This document shows positions 1 to 8,964 of a stretch of 39,020 nt of DNA, one piece after another. Location: positions 1 to 39,020 of the forward strand of contig NZ_JBHUMO010000059.1 in assembly GCF_042685105.1 (NCBI RefSeq). The letters are read 5' to 3'. The notes under the pieces are model-generated. The model saw only the letters and a list, made by a program, of their open reading frames with translations, did no database searches and was not told where the DNA came from. The stretch's first letter is position 1, and every line of letters begins with the position of its first letter. A program made the translations under genes and the position numbers. This DNA is from Enterococcus_G camelliae (GTDB lineage Bacteria; Bacillota; Bacilli; Lactobacillales; Enterococcaceae).

Positions 1-105
1 TCTGCACACTTTTTTTGAAAAAAAGCAAAAATTTTATTTTTGGAAACAATTAGCTGTATTCAAAATGACTTTTAGAGATGCGCTATTTGTTCAGTAGACA
101 TTAAG
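1..105. other. intergenic, no gene seen
   Basis: AT-rich start of the window. No ORF or RNA signature is visible on either strand before the terminator that follows. Confidence 0.5.
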
Positions 106-158
106 TAAAAAAGCTCCCCTTTGCTAGCTCCCAAATTGAGAGAAAGCAAAGAGGAGTT
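106..158 (-). terminator. intrinsic terminator of the MutS-like gene
   Basis: Arms 112-124 (GCTCCCCTTTGC) and 146-158 (GCAAAGAGGAG) pair across a loop of about 21 nt. A T-run follows on the minus strand (AAAAAA at 106-111 on plus). A plus-strand T-run after 163 would also let it work in the other direction. It lies just beyond the stop of the minus-strand gene at 171. Confidence 0.75.
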
Positions 159-170
159 CTTTGATTTTTT

Positions 171-1829
171 TTATTGATACGTTGCCCATTGTTTTTCTTT
201 GTCGAAAAAGACCGCTTCTTGTTGTGCTTTTTGAATGATTGTTTCTGGGTAATGCATCACCTCAAGTAAGCGTAAGGCATTTCTCGATTTAGTCGGTCCG
301 TTTTTGACTCGATAATCAAAGGAGATTCCTTCCTTTTGTGTGACGACCTCACTGAAATGAAGATTTTCACAACTTTTTTCTAAAATAGTCGTTAATTCAT
401 TGTCATGCGTTGCCACAAATGCCAATGAAGGATAACTTGCAAGCCAATTGACGATACTCGCTGAAGCAGCGATACGTTCAACGGTATTGGTTCCACGCAA
501 TATTTCATCGATAAAACAATAACAGGGCTCGTATCTCATTACTCTATCCAGCACGCGTTTGATTGATTTTATTTCTGCGATAAAGTAACTTTCATTGGCT
601 AATAAATCATCATTCACAGCCATGGACGAGTAAATATGACCATAACTTAGTTGACATTGATCTGCCATAACCGTATGGATCGTTTGTGCCAACATCGCAT
701 TCACCGCAATGGCTTTAACATATGTCGATTTTCCTGATGAATTTGACCCCGTTACTAAGGTATTTTTGCTCCAAGAAACTGGATTCTTTACAGGATTGTC
801 AACCAATGGATGGTAGAGATTGGTGGCTTCAAAATGAATCTTATTTCCAGAAAGATTAGGTATGCAATAATCAGGATTCACTAAACGAAAATTCAAGACA
901 GAAAGAGCTGTTTCCATCTCACCAATCATTTTCCGGATAGTCACCATCTCTTGGCGATGATGATGAACTTTAGTCAAAACCAACTGATAAGCTATCAACG
1001 GAACTAAAAACATGCTATTTAGATATTCCATAATCAACTCTGCTTCTGTGTTGCTTTTTACGCGAAAACAAAAGCCCAGCTTCAAAATACTTTGAACTGG
1101 CTTCAAGGTACCAATCAAGTCTTTCTGATAAGGATGTTCAAAGATCGTTAGTCGCTTTGCTGTACTTAACATTCGTACTAAATATGACATAGCCGTCAAT
1201 TCAACTTCTATCTTCGCCTTTTTCTGCATATAGATAAAAATATTCAAACAAATTGATCCAATAAAAAATAAAAGACCTACTTTGGGTGAAAAAAAGCTAA
1301 CAAGTAACCCTCCTAAAGGGAGACAGCCCAAAAATAAAAATAATTTCAATGATCCTATTTCTTTTTGCTTTCCTTCTTGCAAATAAGACAAAACAAAATT
1401 ATTTGCCTGCTTACCTAAAGAAGCAAAAGCATATTCACATTTTTCACGAACTGCCGGATTCTCTTGAAAAAAGGTCACATTCCGTTCTAATTTTTCAAGA
1501 TGTTGACTAGTAAATTGAAAGCGTCTTAGTGTTGTATACAGCATTTCCGCCCCAATACTTGAATAAGTATGATTGATTTTTTCAAAAATTTCATAGCCAT
1601 TCAAATCATCCCAAGTCCAATCATCAATTTCACTCACGGCATCCATATCCGTATTATCCGCATGGAACGTTTCAGACAAGCTTTCTTCTGAATCAAAGCG
1701 ATTCGTAGGAATTTCCTTTCCCCATTGTGTTCTAATTTTCCGCCGCAAGCGAACTCTGTCTAGCATACTTAACGAAAAGAGGAACAGACTTACTCCACTA
1801 ATCGCGCATACAATAAACACCACTATCAT
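171..1829 (-). CDS. membrane-anchored MutS-family (domain V) ATPase
   Basis: A 552-aa protein with the MutS C-terminal ATPase core but none of the N-terminal mismatch-recognition domains. Seen: a hydrophobic N-terminal segment (about residues 1-22), a second hydrophobic block around 161-200, a Walker A TGSNSSGKST at 360-369, Walker B CFIDE ending at D441/E442, and the H-loop-like ATHDNEL at 473-479. The start is placed at ATG 1829 because AAGGTGG lies 8 nt upstream; the frame stays open to 1886 but has no ribosome site there. The family is a membrane-bound MutS-like protein common in lactobacilli and enterococci, whose role is unknown; canonical mismatch repair is unlikely without the clamp and mismatch-binding domains. 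It is a single gene that ends in its own terminator. The CRISPR array trailer begins about 110 bp upstream of its start. Confidence 0.85.
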   Translation of the reverse strand: MIVVFIVCAISGVSLFLFSLSMLDRVRLRRKIRTQWGKEIPTNRFDSEESLSETFHADNTDMDAVSEIDDWTWDDLNGYEIFEKINHTYSSIGAEMLYTTLRRFQFTSQHLEKLERNVTFFQENPAVREKCEYAFASLGKQANNFVLSYLQEGKQKEIGSLKLFLFLGCLPLGGLLVSFFSPKVGLLFFIGSICLNIFIYMQKKAKIEVELTAMSYLVRMLSTAKRLTIFEHPYQKDLIGTLKPVQSILKLGFCFRVKSNTEAELIMEYLNSMFLVPLIAYQLVLTKVHHHRQEMVTIRKMIGEMETALSVLNFRLVNPDYCIPNLSGNKIHFEATNLYHPLVDNPVKNPVSWSKNTLVTGSNSSGKSTYVKAIAVNAMLAQTIHTVMADQCQLSYGHIYSSMAVNDDLLANESYFIAEIKSIKRVLDRVMRYEPCYCFIDEILRGTNTVERIAASASIVNWLASYPSLAFVATHDNELTTILEKSCENLHFSEVVTQKEGISFDYRVKNGPTKSRNALRLLEVMHYPETIIQKAQQEAVFFDKEKQWATYQ

Positions 1830-1904
1830 ACTTATTTCCACCTTTTTAATCATTTTTATTGTGAAATAAAACGGAAAACATTTCAATTCAACAACAACCG
1901 ATTC

Positions 1905-1940
1905 ATTTGGATAGCATTCGATTCAAGATAGCTCTAAAAC
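1905..1940 (-). repeat. degenerate type II-A-like CRISPR repeat abutting the I-C array
   Basis: Read on the minus strand, this 36-nt stretch begins GTTTTAGAGCTAT, identical to the first 13 nt of Cas9 (type II-A) repeats. It keeps GAATGCTA in the same register (positions 22-29) and an AAA near the end. Against a Listeria/Enterococcus-type repeat recalled from memory I count about 28 of 36 identities; this is not an alignment result. Decay is confined mostly to the 3' half, as in terminal II-A repeats. The terminal I-C repeat begins immediately next to it with no spacer. No cas9 or tracrRNA is in the window. Chance similarity cannot be excluded. Confidence 0.45.
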
Positions 1941-4900
1941 TTTCAATCCACGCTCTCCTGGAGAGAGCGACTTTTTTGCAATTAATCTGTAGTCGTCTGT
2001 AATCACAATTTCAATCCACACTCTCTCGAAGAGAGCGACAAAGAACTATTTTGTTTGGAACAGCCGTTCATCAATTTAAATCCACGCTCTTCTGAAGAGA
2101 GCGACTAATTTACAACTTGCGCAAGGAGCAAACCGCAGAATTTCAATCCACGCTCTCCCGAAGAGAGCGACAAACCGTCATGAAAATATATAAGGTATAC
2201 GTTTCGATTTCAATCCACGCTCTCCCGAAGAGAGCGACTTGCATGACCAGTTAATCTTTGAAGGATTCACAATTTCAATCCACGCTCTCCCGAAGAGAGC
2301 GACGCATATTTGATTTTCTTTCGGCACTATATAATTCATTTCAATCCACGCTCTCCCGAAGAGAGCGACAAAGTCTAAAATATCTCCTGCAAAGTCCAAA
2401 ATGATTTCAATCCACGCTCTCCCGAAGAGAGCGACGTGCAGTAAGTGGATTGGCGTCAACAGGATTGTATATTTCAATCCACGCTCTCCCGAAGAGAGCG
2501 ACACGAAACTGCACTAGGAATTTGTTTAATGGACATAATTTCAATCCACGCTCTCCCGAAGAGAGCGACGCGGTTTACCCAAAAAATTACAAATCAGACG
2601 AAAACATTTCAATCCACGCTCTCCCGAAGAGAGCGACTAGGTAAGGATAGGTTAGGTAAGAATAGTAAAGAATTTCAATCCACGCTCTCCCGAAGAGAGC
2701 GACGGTCACGTTTTTGTGATTGTTGATAACACAGTTTTTATTTCAATCCACGCTCTCCCGAAGAGAGCGACCCAAGTAGGTGCATAACACAATTCCCAGT
2801 CTTGTATTTCAATCCACGCTCTCCCGAAGAGAGCGACACACGAGCAACTAATTTATCAACATCATTTCCAATTATTTCAATCCACGCTCTCCCGAAGAGA
2901 GCGACGTAAAGCCAACGAAAATTTTTTCAGTTACAATTTCATATTTCAATCCACGCTCTCCCGAAGAGAGCGACTCATTAAACGTTGAATCAGGGTTTAT
3001 AAAAATCAATTTCAATCCACGCTCTCCCGAAGAGAGCGACTCATTAAACGTTGAATCAGGGTTTATAAAAATCAATTTCAATCCACGCTCTCCCGAAGAG
3101 AGCGACGCACCTGAATTATAAAGATTATTGATAATTTTTTATTTCAATCCACGCTCTCCCGAAGAGAGCGACGGTTATTTGTCAACTACATGGACTTGAT
3201 AATTTAATTTCAATCCACGCTCTCCCGAAGAGAGCGACAGGGAGTTACGCGCATCGTTTTTTTAAAATTTCAAATTTCAATCCACGCTCTCCCGAAGAGA
3301 GCGACGGTGGTAAAACGCCCAATTTCTCCATTTGAAGCGATTTCAATCCACGCTCTCCCGAAGAGAGCGACAATCAGATAGCCCAAGTTATTTAGATGAT
3401 ACAATATTTCAATCCACGCTCTCCCGAAGAGAGCGACATTTCCAATCGTTTGCCAATTGAGTTTAATTTTTTATTTCAATCCACGCTCTCCCGAAGAGAG
3501 CGACAAGGGTGGCACACTTTCGTTTTAAAAGTGTGCCAATTTCAATCCACGCTCTCCCGAAGAGAGCGACTAAGATGAACCGTCTGGATAGTCTGGTGGA
3601 TAAAATTTCAATCCACGCTCTCCCGAAGAGAGCGACTTCCAATGTTTCAACAAGCTCATTGGCAATTTCTTATTTCAATCCACGCTCTCCCGAAGAGAGC
3701 GACTGATTCACCAGGTAATTGTTGTAGTTCTTTTATACCATTTCAATCCACGCTCTCCCGAAGAGAGCGACTTTTGGATGACTGATGTTGACTGAATCCC
3801 TCGGAATTTCAATCCACGCTCTCCCGAAGAGAGCGACGGTTGGCGAAATTTGGTATACAAGTTGGGGATATATTTCAATCCACGCTCTCCCGAAGAGAGC
3901 GACAATTATGGCCGAAGATGAGGAGGAGAGTAAAAAAATTTCAATCCACGCTCTCCCGAAGAGAGCGACTGAAATTTTGGAATATTTGGACATACCGATT
4001 ACGATTTCAATCCACGCTCTCCCGAAGAGAGCGACTTAAAGATGGACGATATTATCTGTACGAGTTAGCATTTCAATCCACGCTCTCCCGAAGAGAGCGA
4101 CTAAAAAGAGGGTACCAAAAGGGTACCACGCCTATTATTTCAATCCACGCTCTCCCGAAGAGAGCGACTCCACAAGATTTGGGACGGTATTCTCTTGTAA
4201 AAATTTCAATCCACGCTCTCCCGAAGAGAGCGACAGAAATGCAACAACGAATTGCTTTTTTAGAACTAATTTCAATCCACGCTCTCCCGAAGAGAGCGAC
4301 CTAATGGCAGTAGGTATAACGCAAGCGGCGAGAATATTTCAATCCACGCTCTCCCGAAGAGAGCGACATAGTAATGAGTATCTAAGCCGTAACTACGCAA
4401 GAATTTCAATCCACGCTCTCCCGAAGAGAGCGACTACTGCTAGTGCTACAGTTGCCATTAACGATTTAATTTCAATCCACGCTCTCCCGAAGAGAGCGAC
4501 TTATTGATTGGCTTAGCGGCAGGATATGCTACGTTATTTCAATCCACGCTCTCCCGAAGAGAGCGACATTATCGGCTCTGCTGTTACAGGTGTTAAATGG
4601 ACATTTCAATCCACGCTCTCCCGAAGAGAGCGACTAGATCTTCCGCATCAGGTAAACTCATGGAAACGATTTCAATCCACGCTCTCCCGAAGAGAGCGAC
4701 GTATCGCTCATGTGCTTATCCATATCAAACATCATTTCAATCCACGCTCTCCCGAAGAGAGCGACGCTTTTTGCGTTTCTTGGTTGTGTAACTGAATTGA
4801 TTTCAATCCACGCTCTCCCGAAGAGAGCGACAGAAACTTTGGGCACGGACTATCAGGAGCAAGCAATTTCAATCCACGCTCTCCCGAAGAGAGCGACGAG

Positions 4901-5956
4901 AAGCTAATGTTGTCGGAAAAAGACCGTGCAATTTCAATCCACGCTCTCCCGAAGAGAGCGACACATCTAGTGGCAAGTTAGCTGACGAAGTCGAGAAATT
5001 TCAATCCACGCTCTCCCGAAGAGAGCGACAGAGGCTATGAAAGAGTTAGTTACAACTATCTTTATTTCAATCCACGCTCTCCCGAAGAGAGCGACTTACC
5101 TCCTTTTTTGGCTGTTCCAATCCCAATTGATTTCAATCCACGCTCTCCCGAAGAGAGCGACAATATCGTAGGGGAGTGATGAGTTTGTGGGCAATTATTT
5201 CAATCCACGCTCTCCCGAAGAGAGCGACATCCGGATTTAACCACACCATGCCCGCGATTTATAATTTCAATCCACGCTCTCCCGAAGAGAGCGACCACCA
5301 CTGTTTAGCTGACTCAGCCCTTGAAGCAAATTTCAATCCACGCTCTCCCGAAGAGAGCGACCACTCAGCTTATCAAGCTGGGCACAGGAACAGGCATTTC
5401 AATCCACGCTCTCCCGAAGAGAGCGACTCCGGATTTAACCACACCATGCCCGCGATTTATAATTTCAATCCACGCTCTCCCGAAGAGAGCGACAACAATC
5501 AAGGTGCGAGTGCCTCACGGGAGCGACGATTTCAATCCACGCTCTCCCGAAGAGAGCGACCAGGTCAACCTCTTTAGCAGATGCGGTTAAAAAAATTTCA
5601 ATCCACGCTCTCCCGAAGAGAGCGACACGGAGCGATATACGACGAAAACGACGAAGCCATAATTTCAATCCACGCTCTCCCGAAGAGAGCGACAATTTCA
5701 AATCCTTTAGACGTTCCTGTCATCATAATTTCAATCCACGCTCTCCCGAAGAGAGCGACCAATTTATTGATCAATTCTCTTACGGAGATTATAATTTCAA
5801 TCCACGCTCTCCCGAAGAGAGCGACGAGAATACTGTTATAACTAACAACATTTCGGATGATTTCAATCCACGCTCTCCCGAAGAGAGCGACATGGATATC
5901 CACTCACCGTCAAGAGTTATGAGAATTTCAATCCACGCTCTCCCGAAGAGAGCGAC
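1940..5956 (-). CRISPR. type I-C CRISPR array, 61 repeats and 60 spacers
   Basis: The repeat is 32 nt. On the transcribed minus strand it starts GTCGCTCTC, folds CGCTCTC/GAGAGCG around TTCGG, and ends with the 11-nt handle TGGATTGAAAT. Spacers are mostly 33-36 nt (mean 34.4). Orientation comes from the I-C repeat polarity, the flanking cas2 and the decay gradient: the three repeats farthest from cas2 (1940-1971, 2008-2039, 2074-2105) carry substitutions, while I see none in the other 58. New spacers therefore enter at 5956. Spacers 2975-3008 and 3041-3074 are identical. Spacers 5229-5263 and 5428-5461 match except for one extra base. Spacer 3505-3538 is self-complementary. The many ORFs readable across the array only encode the repeat and are not genes. 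Confidence 0.99.
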
Positions 5957-6108
5957 TGCGCATCACTGCACAATTTGACACATTACGCTTACTTTTTTGC
6001 TTCTTAATAATGACAAAAAAGTATCGTATTTCATATAAATATAACATGAATTTCCGCGAACCAGACTCCATTTTTCTGTTCAACGAAGGTTCGCGTTTGA
6101 AATGTTTT
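5957..6108 (-). promoter_or_regulatory. CRISPR leader
   Basis: AT-rich, non-coding stretch between the cas2 stop and the first (newest) repeat. This is where the array promoter and the integration signals of a type I-C array should be. It contains a perfect 8-bp inverted repeat, CGCGAACC at 6055-6062 and GGTTCGCG at 6088-6095, with a 25-nt loop. This could form a hairpin at the 3' end of the cas mRNA or be a protein site in the leader. AT-rich -10-like runs (TATATT on minus near 6040) are present, but no promoter can be fixed with confidence. Confidence 0.75.
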
Positions 6109-6402
6109 CTATAAAAGCAGTACATCTTTATCTGGATCATACGTATCGTTTCGTCCAATTTGTTCGACACGTTTTTGCCAGTTTTTCCCCAGCAGATAGA
6201 ATCGAAGGCTATCGAGATCGTTGTTTATAATATTGCCCAATTTAAATTTTAACTCAACAAAATCCGCTGGAGTAACAGAACACTCAAAAACACTATTCTG
6301 AACCCTCTGACCGTAATCAACACATAATTTAGCTACCTGCCTCAGTCTCTTGCGTCCCTCCTTTGATTCAGTATTTACATCATACGTAACTAAAACCATC
6401 AT
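6109..6402 (-). CDS. cas2: CRISPR-associated endonuclease Cas2 (type I-C)
   Basis: A 97-aa protein of normal Cas2 length with the first beta strand MVLVTYDVN, whose Asp is the conserved metal-site residue, followed by the Arg-rich helix GRKRLRQVAKLC. Cas2 forms the central dimer of the Cas1-Cas2 spacer integrase. The start codon follows GAGGTGA, which overlaps the cas1 stop codon, so the two are translationally coupled. It is the last gene of the cas operon and lies next to the leader. Confidence 0.97.
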   Translation of the reverse strand: MMVLVTYDVNTESKEGRKRLRQVAKLCVDYGQRVQNSVFECSVTPADFVELKFKLGNIINNDLDSLRFYLLGKNWQKRVEQIGRNDTYDPDKDVLLL

Positions 6403-6413
6403 TTTTTATCACC

Positions 6414-7442
6414 TCAAGTCATAAATGGAGGATATGAAGGTAGGTCACCTCTAATTGCCTTAGCTAGCAATTGTGCTTGAACATATGGAAGTAACATAAG
6501 TTTAACTTTTTCATTAATAAAAGGATGCACTATTTCAGTATATTTTCGTTTTTGCCAAGCCTCTAAAAAAATACTTCTACCCTTCTCGTTTAACATGACA
6601 CTACCGTTTTCCTTAAACTCAAAATGTTTATCCGAGATTTGTCTTCGGTTAATTAAAGAAAAAACAAACTGATCCACTAAATAACTACGGAATTCTTCAA
6701 CCAAATCTAATGCAAGACTTGCTCTTCCTGGTCGATCTGTATGAAAATAACCCACATAGCTATCTAATCCTATTGATTCCAGAGCCGACTGACATTCATA
6801 AGTTAGCATACTGTAACCAAATGATAGTAATGCATTAACAGTAGTCAAAGGAGGTCGCTTGCTTCTTCCTTTAAATTTGAAAGTTTCTTTATCTGAGAGA
6901 ATAAAATCATCAAATACTTGGAAATAACTAGTTGCCGCATTGCCTTCTACTCCACGTAAACTATCTTTTTCAGTCACAGAATTCACCAGTTGAATGCTTC
7001 GAGATAGTTCATTTTCTACCGTTATAAACTTTTCATGATTGATAACATCTTTGTGATCACGATGAAATCGCAATATATATTTTCGTGAATTAGATATCTT
7101 AGCGGTAATACTTCTTTTAGCATATTCTAACGACTGATCCTCTCGATCCGCAATTCGATACTGCTCTCTTCTTAACAACACATTTCCATTAGTTGTTCCT
7201 ATAAATCTTCCACAAAATTTTCCTTGTGGTGTATGGAAAGATAAAGATATATTCTGTTCAGTACATAATTGAATCGCAGAAGGAGATACTCCGAGATAAG
7301 AAAAGCAAATAATCCCCTCTAAAATACGATAAGGAAAACGTTTAATTACCTTCCCATCTTCTTTAATAACAATATTATCTCTTTCTCGAGTTACGTAATA
7401 GTTTTCTTGAGTAATGTATAGGGTATTAAGCAATTTTCTCAT
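6414..7442 (-). CDS. cas1: CRISPR-associated integrase Cas1 (type I-C)
   Basis: A 342-aa protein that catalyses spacer integration at the leader-repeat junction with Cas2. The three metal-binding residues of the family are visible: E166 in GVEGNAA, H234 in GYFHTDRPGR, and the acidic residue in LDLVEEFR (about E249/E250). The 170-210 region with SYFQVFDDF and NALLSFGYS is characteristic. It overlaps the end of cas4 by 4 nt (ATGA), as expected for the Cas4-Cas1-Cas2 adaptation module. No sign of inactivation. Confidence 0.98.
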   Translation of the reverse strand: MRKLLNTLYITQENYYVTRERDNIVIKEDGKVIKRFPYRILEGIICFSYLGVSPSAIQLCTEQNISLSFHTPQGKFCGRFIGTTNGNVLLRREQYRIADREDQSLEYAKRSITAKISNSRKYILRFHRDHKDVINHEKFITVENELSRSIQLVNSVTEKDSLRGVEGNAATSYFQVFDDFILSDKETFKFKGRSKRPPLTTVNALLSFGYSMLTYECQSALESIGLDSYVGYFHTDRPGRASLALDLVEEFRSYLVDQFVFSLINRRQISDKHFEFKENGSVMLNEKGRSIFLEAWQKRKYTEIVHPFINEKVKLMLLPYVQAQLLAKAIRGDLPSYPPFMT

Positions 7443-8110
7443 ACTATTCCTTCTTCCGTAATAGCATGTTGCATATAATTCTCAATGCTACGTGGTTTTT
7501 TACTCAATCGAGGTAAACATATATCATATAATGAACACTTTAAACAGTTTTTAAAATATTCAGCCCCAGGTACTTGTTTTTTTTCATAGTAGTCATGCAT
7601 TTGTTTAGCATAGCTACACACTTCTTCCCTTAATGTATCACTTATCTCAACTTTTATTTTCGTGTTGGTACTCAAATAATAGAGATAGCTTTCATCTATC
7701 TTACATTTCAATTTTTCTTCAAGACAGATTACTTCAGCAACTAATTGAATTATATCACGATGATCACTTTTCTTTTTACCTCGTTTATACTCAACAATAG
7801 CCGGTCGCCATTTTCCTCTTTTTTTGAGAATCCTGACACCTTGATCATCTTTATAAAATTCAACAACATCCAAAATGCCATTTAATCCCAGCTTTTCAGA
7901 AGATACATGCATCGCTCTAGATATAAAGAAATCTTTCCTCTTTTCCTTAACAAAGGGATTGTCAGCTTTTTTATGTAAAAGCTGACCTTCCACAGTGTAC
8001 TCATTTTCATCCCATTGCTGATCAATATGGATGAGCCCCCATTGTCTTTTGCAAAAATAAAAGTGTTGTATACCTGAAAGCATCAAATACTCATCTTCTA
8101 CATATGTCAT
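7439..8110 (-). CDS. cas4: CRISPR-associated exonuclease Cas4
   Basis: A 223-aa RecB-like Fe-S nuclease. It helps select protospacers next to the correct PAM and trims them before integration. The four Fe-S cysteines are present: C20 (FYFCKRQW) and C189, C192, C198 near the C-terminus. Nuclease residues are visible at H46, D81 (GILDVVEF), E107 and K109 (IVEYKRGK) and the QLVAE motif near 122. It begins 2 nt after the cas7c stop and overlaps cas1 by 4 nt. Its presence fits the common PAM-proximal end of the two re-sampled spacers in the array. Confidence 0.97.
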   Translation of the reverse strand: MTYVEDEYLMLSGIQHFYFCKRQWGLIHIDQQWDENEYTVEGQLLHKKADNPFVKEKRKDFFISRAMHVSSEKLGLNGILDVVEFYKDDQGVRILKKRGKWRPAIVEYKRGKKKSDHRDIIQLVAEVICLEEKLKCKIDESYLYYLSTNTKIKVEISDTLREEVCSYAKQMHDYYEKKQVPGAEYFKNCLKCSLYDICLPRLSKKPRSIENYMQHAITEEGIV

Positions 8111-8112
8111 AA

Positions 8113-8961
8113 CTACAGGCCAATTAGATATTCAACGTTTAACCCTTGCTTGGTGTATTCAGCTACATTTTTTTCATTTAAATGAATCTTATAATCTTCA
8201 TAATTTGGAATATCTGTTGTTGGTTCCGACCATTCAAACAAATCTCTAATCTTGGCACTTGAAACATTACCCAACTTGTTATTATGTTCAAACCAAAAAA
8301 CATCTCTCACTGCCATAGATCCTTCAGGTCGAGCTGAAGAAGCATCATTTGTGAAAAGTGATAAAAGTGATTGTTTGAATACTTGCAAATCATCCTTATT
8401 AAAGCCAGTTTTTTCAGCAAAATAAGCATTCACTGATCCATAAATTACATATACTCCATGTTCAACAAAATGCTTTGTTCCCATTGTATCAGAGGATCTG
8501 CCTGATTCATTCTTTGGTTCCATTCCATTTGTACTACGTGTAATCTGCATACTTGATATTTCAATTGGCTGCAATGATTTTGCAATACTTATTGAGATTG
8601 GTCCGCGTATTCCGATGGATTTTTTATCGAATGTAATTACTTGACCAAATGATCGCACATCCAACCAATGTTCGCTGGCTCCCTTCTCTACTTCTTCATC
8701 AGTCGCTTTAGTGCCAAAAACACTTGAATATCTTTTTTGTAAGGAAAGATAGCCATCATCTGAACGATCTCGGGATTTTACAAAGATTTCATGACCTTCG
8801 TCTTGCATTCGATTACGAATTTTCCGCTTAATTGCCACATCACTAATCATTCCATAACCATTTGAATCTGTTCTAGGCATGTTTCCAGCTAATGGATCTC
8901 CATTGGGGTTGGCATTTTGTACCTCTACTGTGACAATAAAATCAATTTTATGTTCTAACAT
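8113..8961 (-). CDS. cas7: Cascade backbone protein Cas7 (Csd2, type I-C)
   Basis: A 282-aa member of the Csd2 family, which polymerises along the crRNA spacer in the I-C Cascade. Typical features are the N-terminal strand DFIVTVEVQNANPNGDP, the GYGMISDVAIKRKIRN segment, and the central ISSMQITRSTN region (about 138-148). The start ATG is preceded by GAGGAAT, which contains the stop region of cas8c, so translation is coupled. Full length with no visible defect. Confidence 0.97.
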   Translation of the reverse strand: MLEHKIDFIVTVEVQNANPNGDPLAGNMPRTDSNGYGMISDVAIKRKIRNRMQDEGHEIFVKSRDRSDDGYLSLQKRYSSVFGTKATDEEVEKGASEHWLDVRSFGQVITFDKKSIGIRGPISISIAKSLQPIEISSMQITRSTNGMEPKNESGRSSDTMGTKHFVEHGVYVIYGSVNAYFAEKTGFNKDDLQVFKQSLLSLFTNDASSARPEGSMAVRDVFWFEHNNKLGNVSSAKIRDLFEWSEPTTDIPNYEDYKIHLNEKNVAEYTKQGLNVEYLIGL

Positions 8962-8964
8962 ATT

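Noticed and set aside
1905..1940. tracrRNA-like anti-repeat reading on the plus strand
   Set aside because: The sequence after it is the I-C repeat, with none of the nexus or terminator stems of a tracrRNA. The minus-strand repeat reading fits better.
2178..5903. Many ORFs of 60-150 codons on both strands across the array
   Set aside because: They are translations of the repeat, with recurring blocks such as SLSSGERGLK and ISIHALPKRAT, interrupted by spacers. No ribosome sites; artefacts of the array.
6055..6095. CGCGAACC/GGTTCGCG hairpin in the leader as cas operon terminator
   Set aside because: The 8-bp stem has a 25-nt loop and is followed by no T-run on the minus strand. Left as an unassigned leader element.
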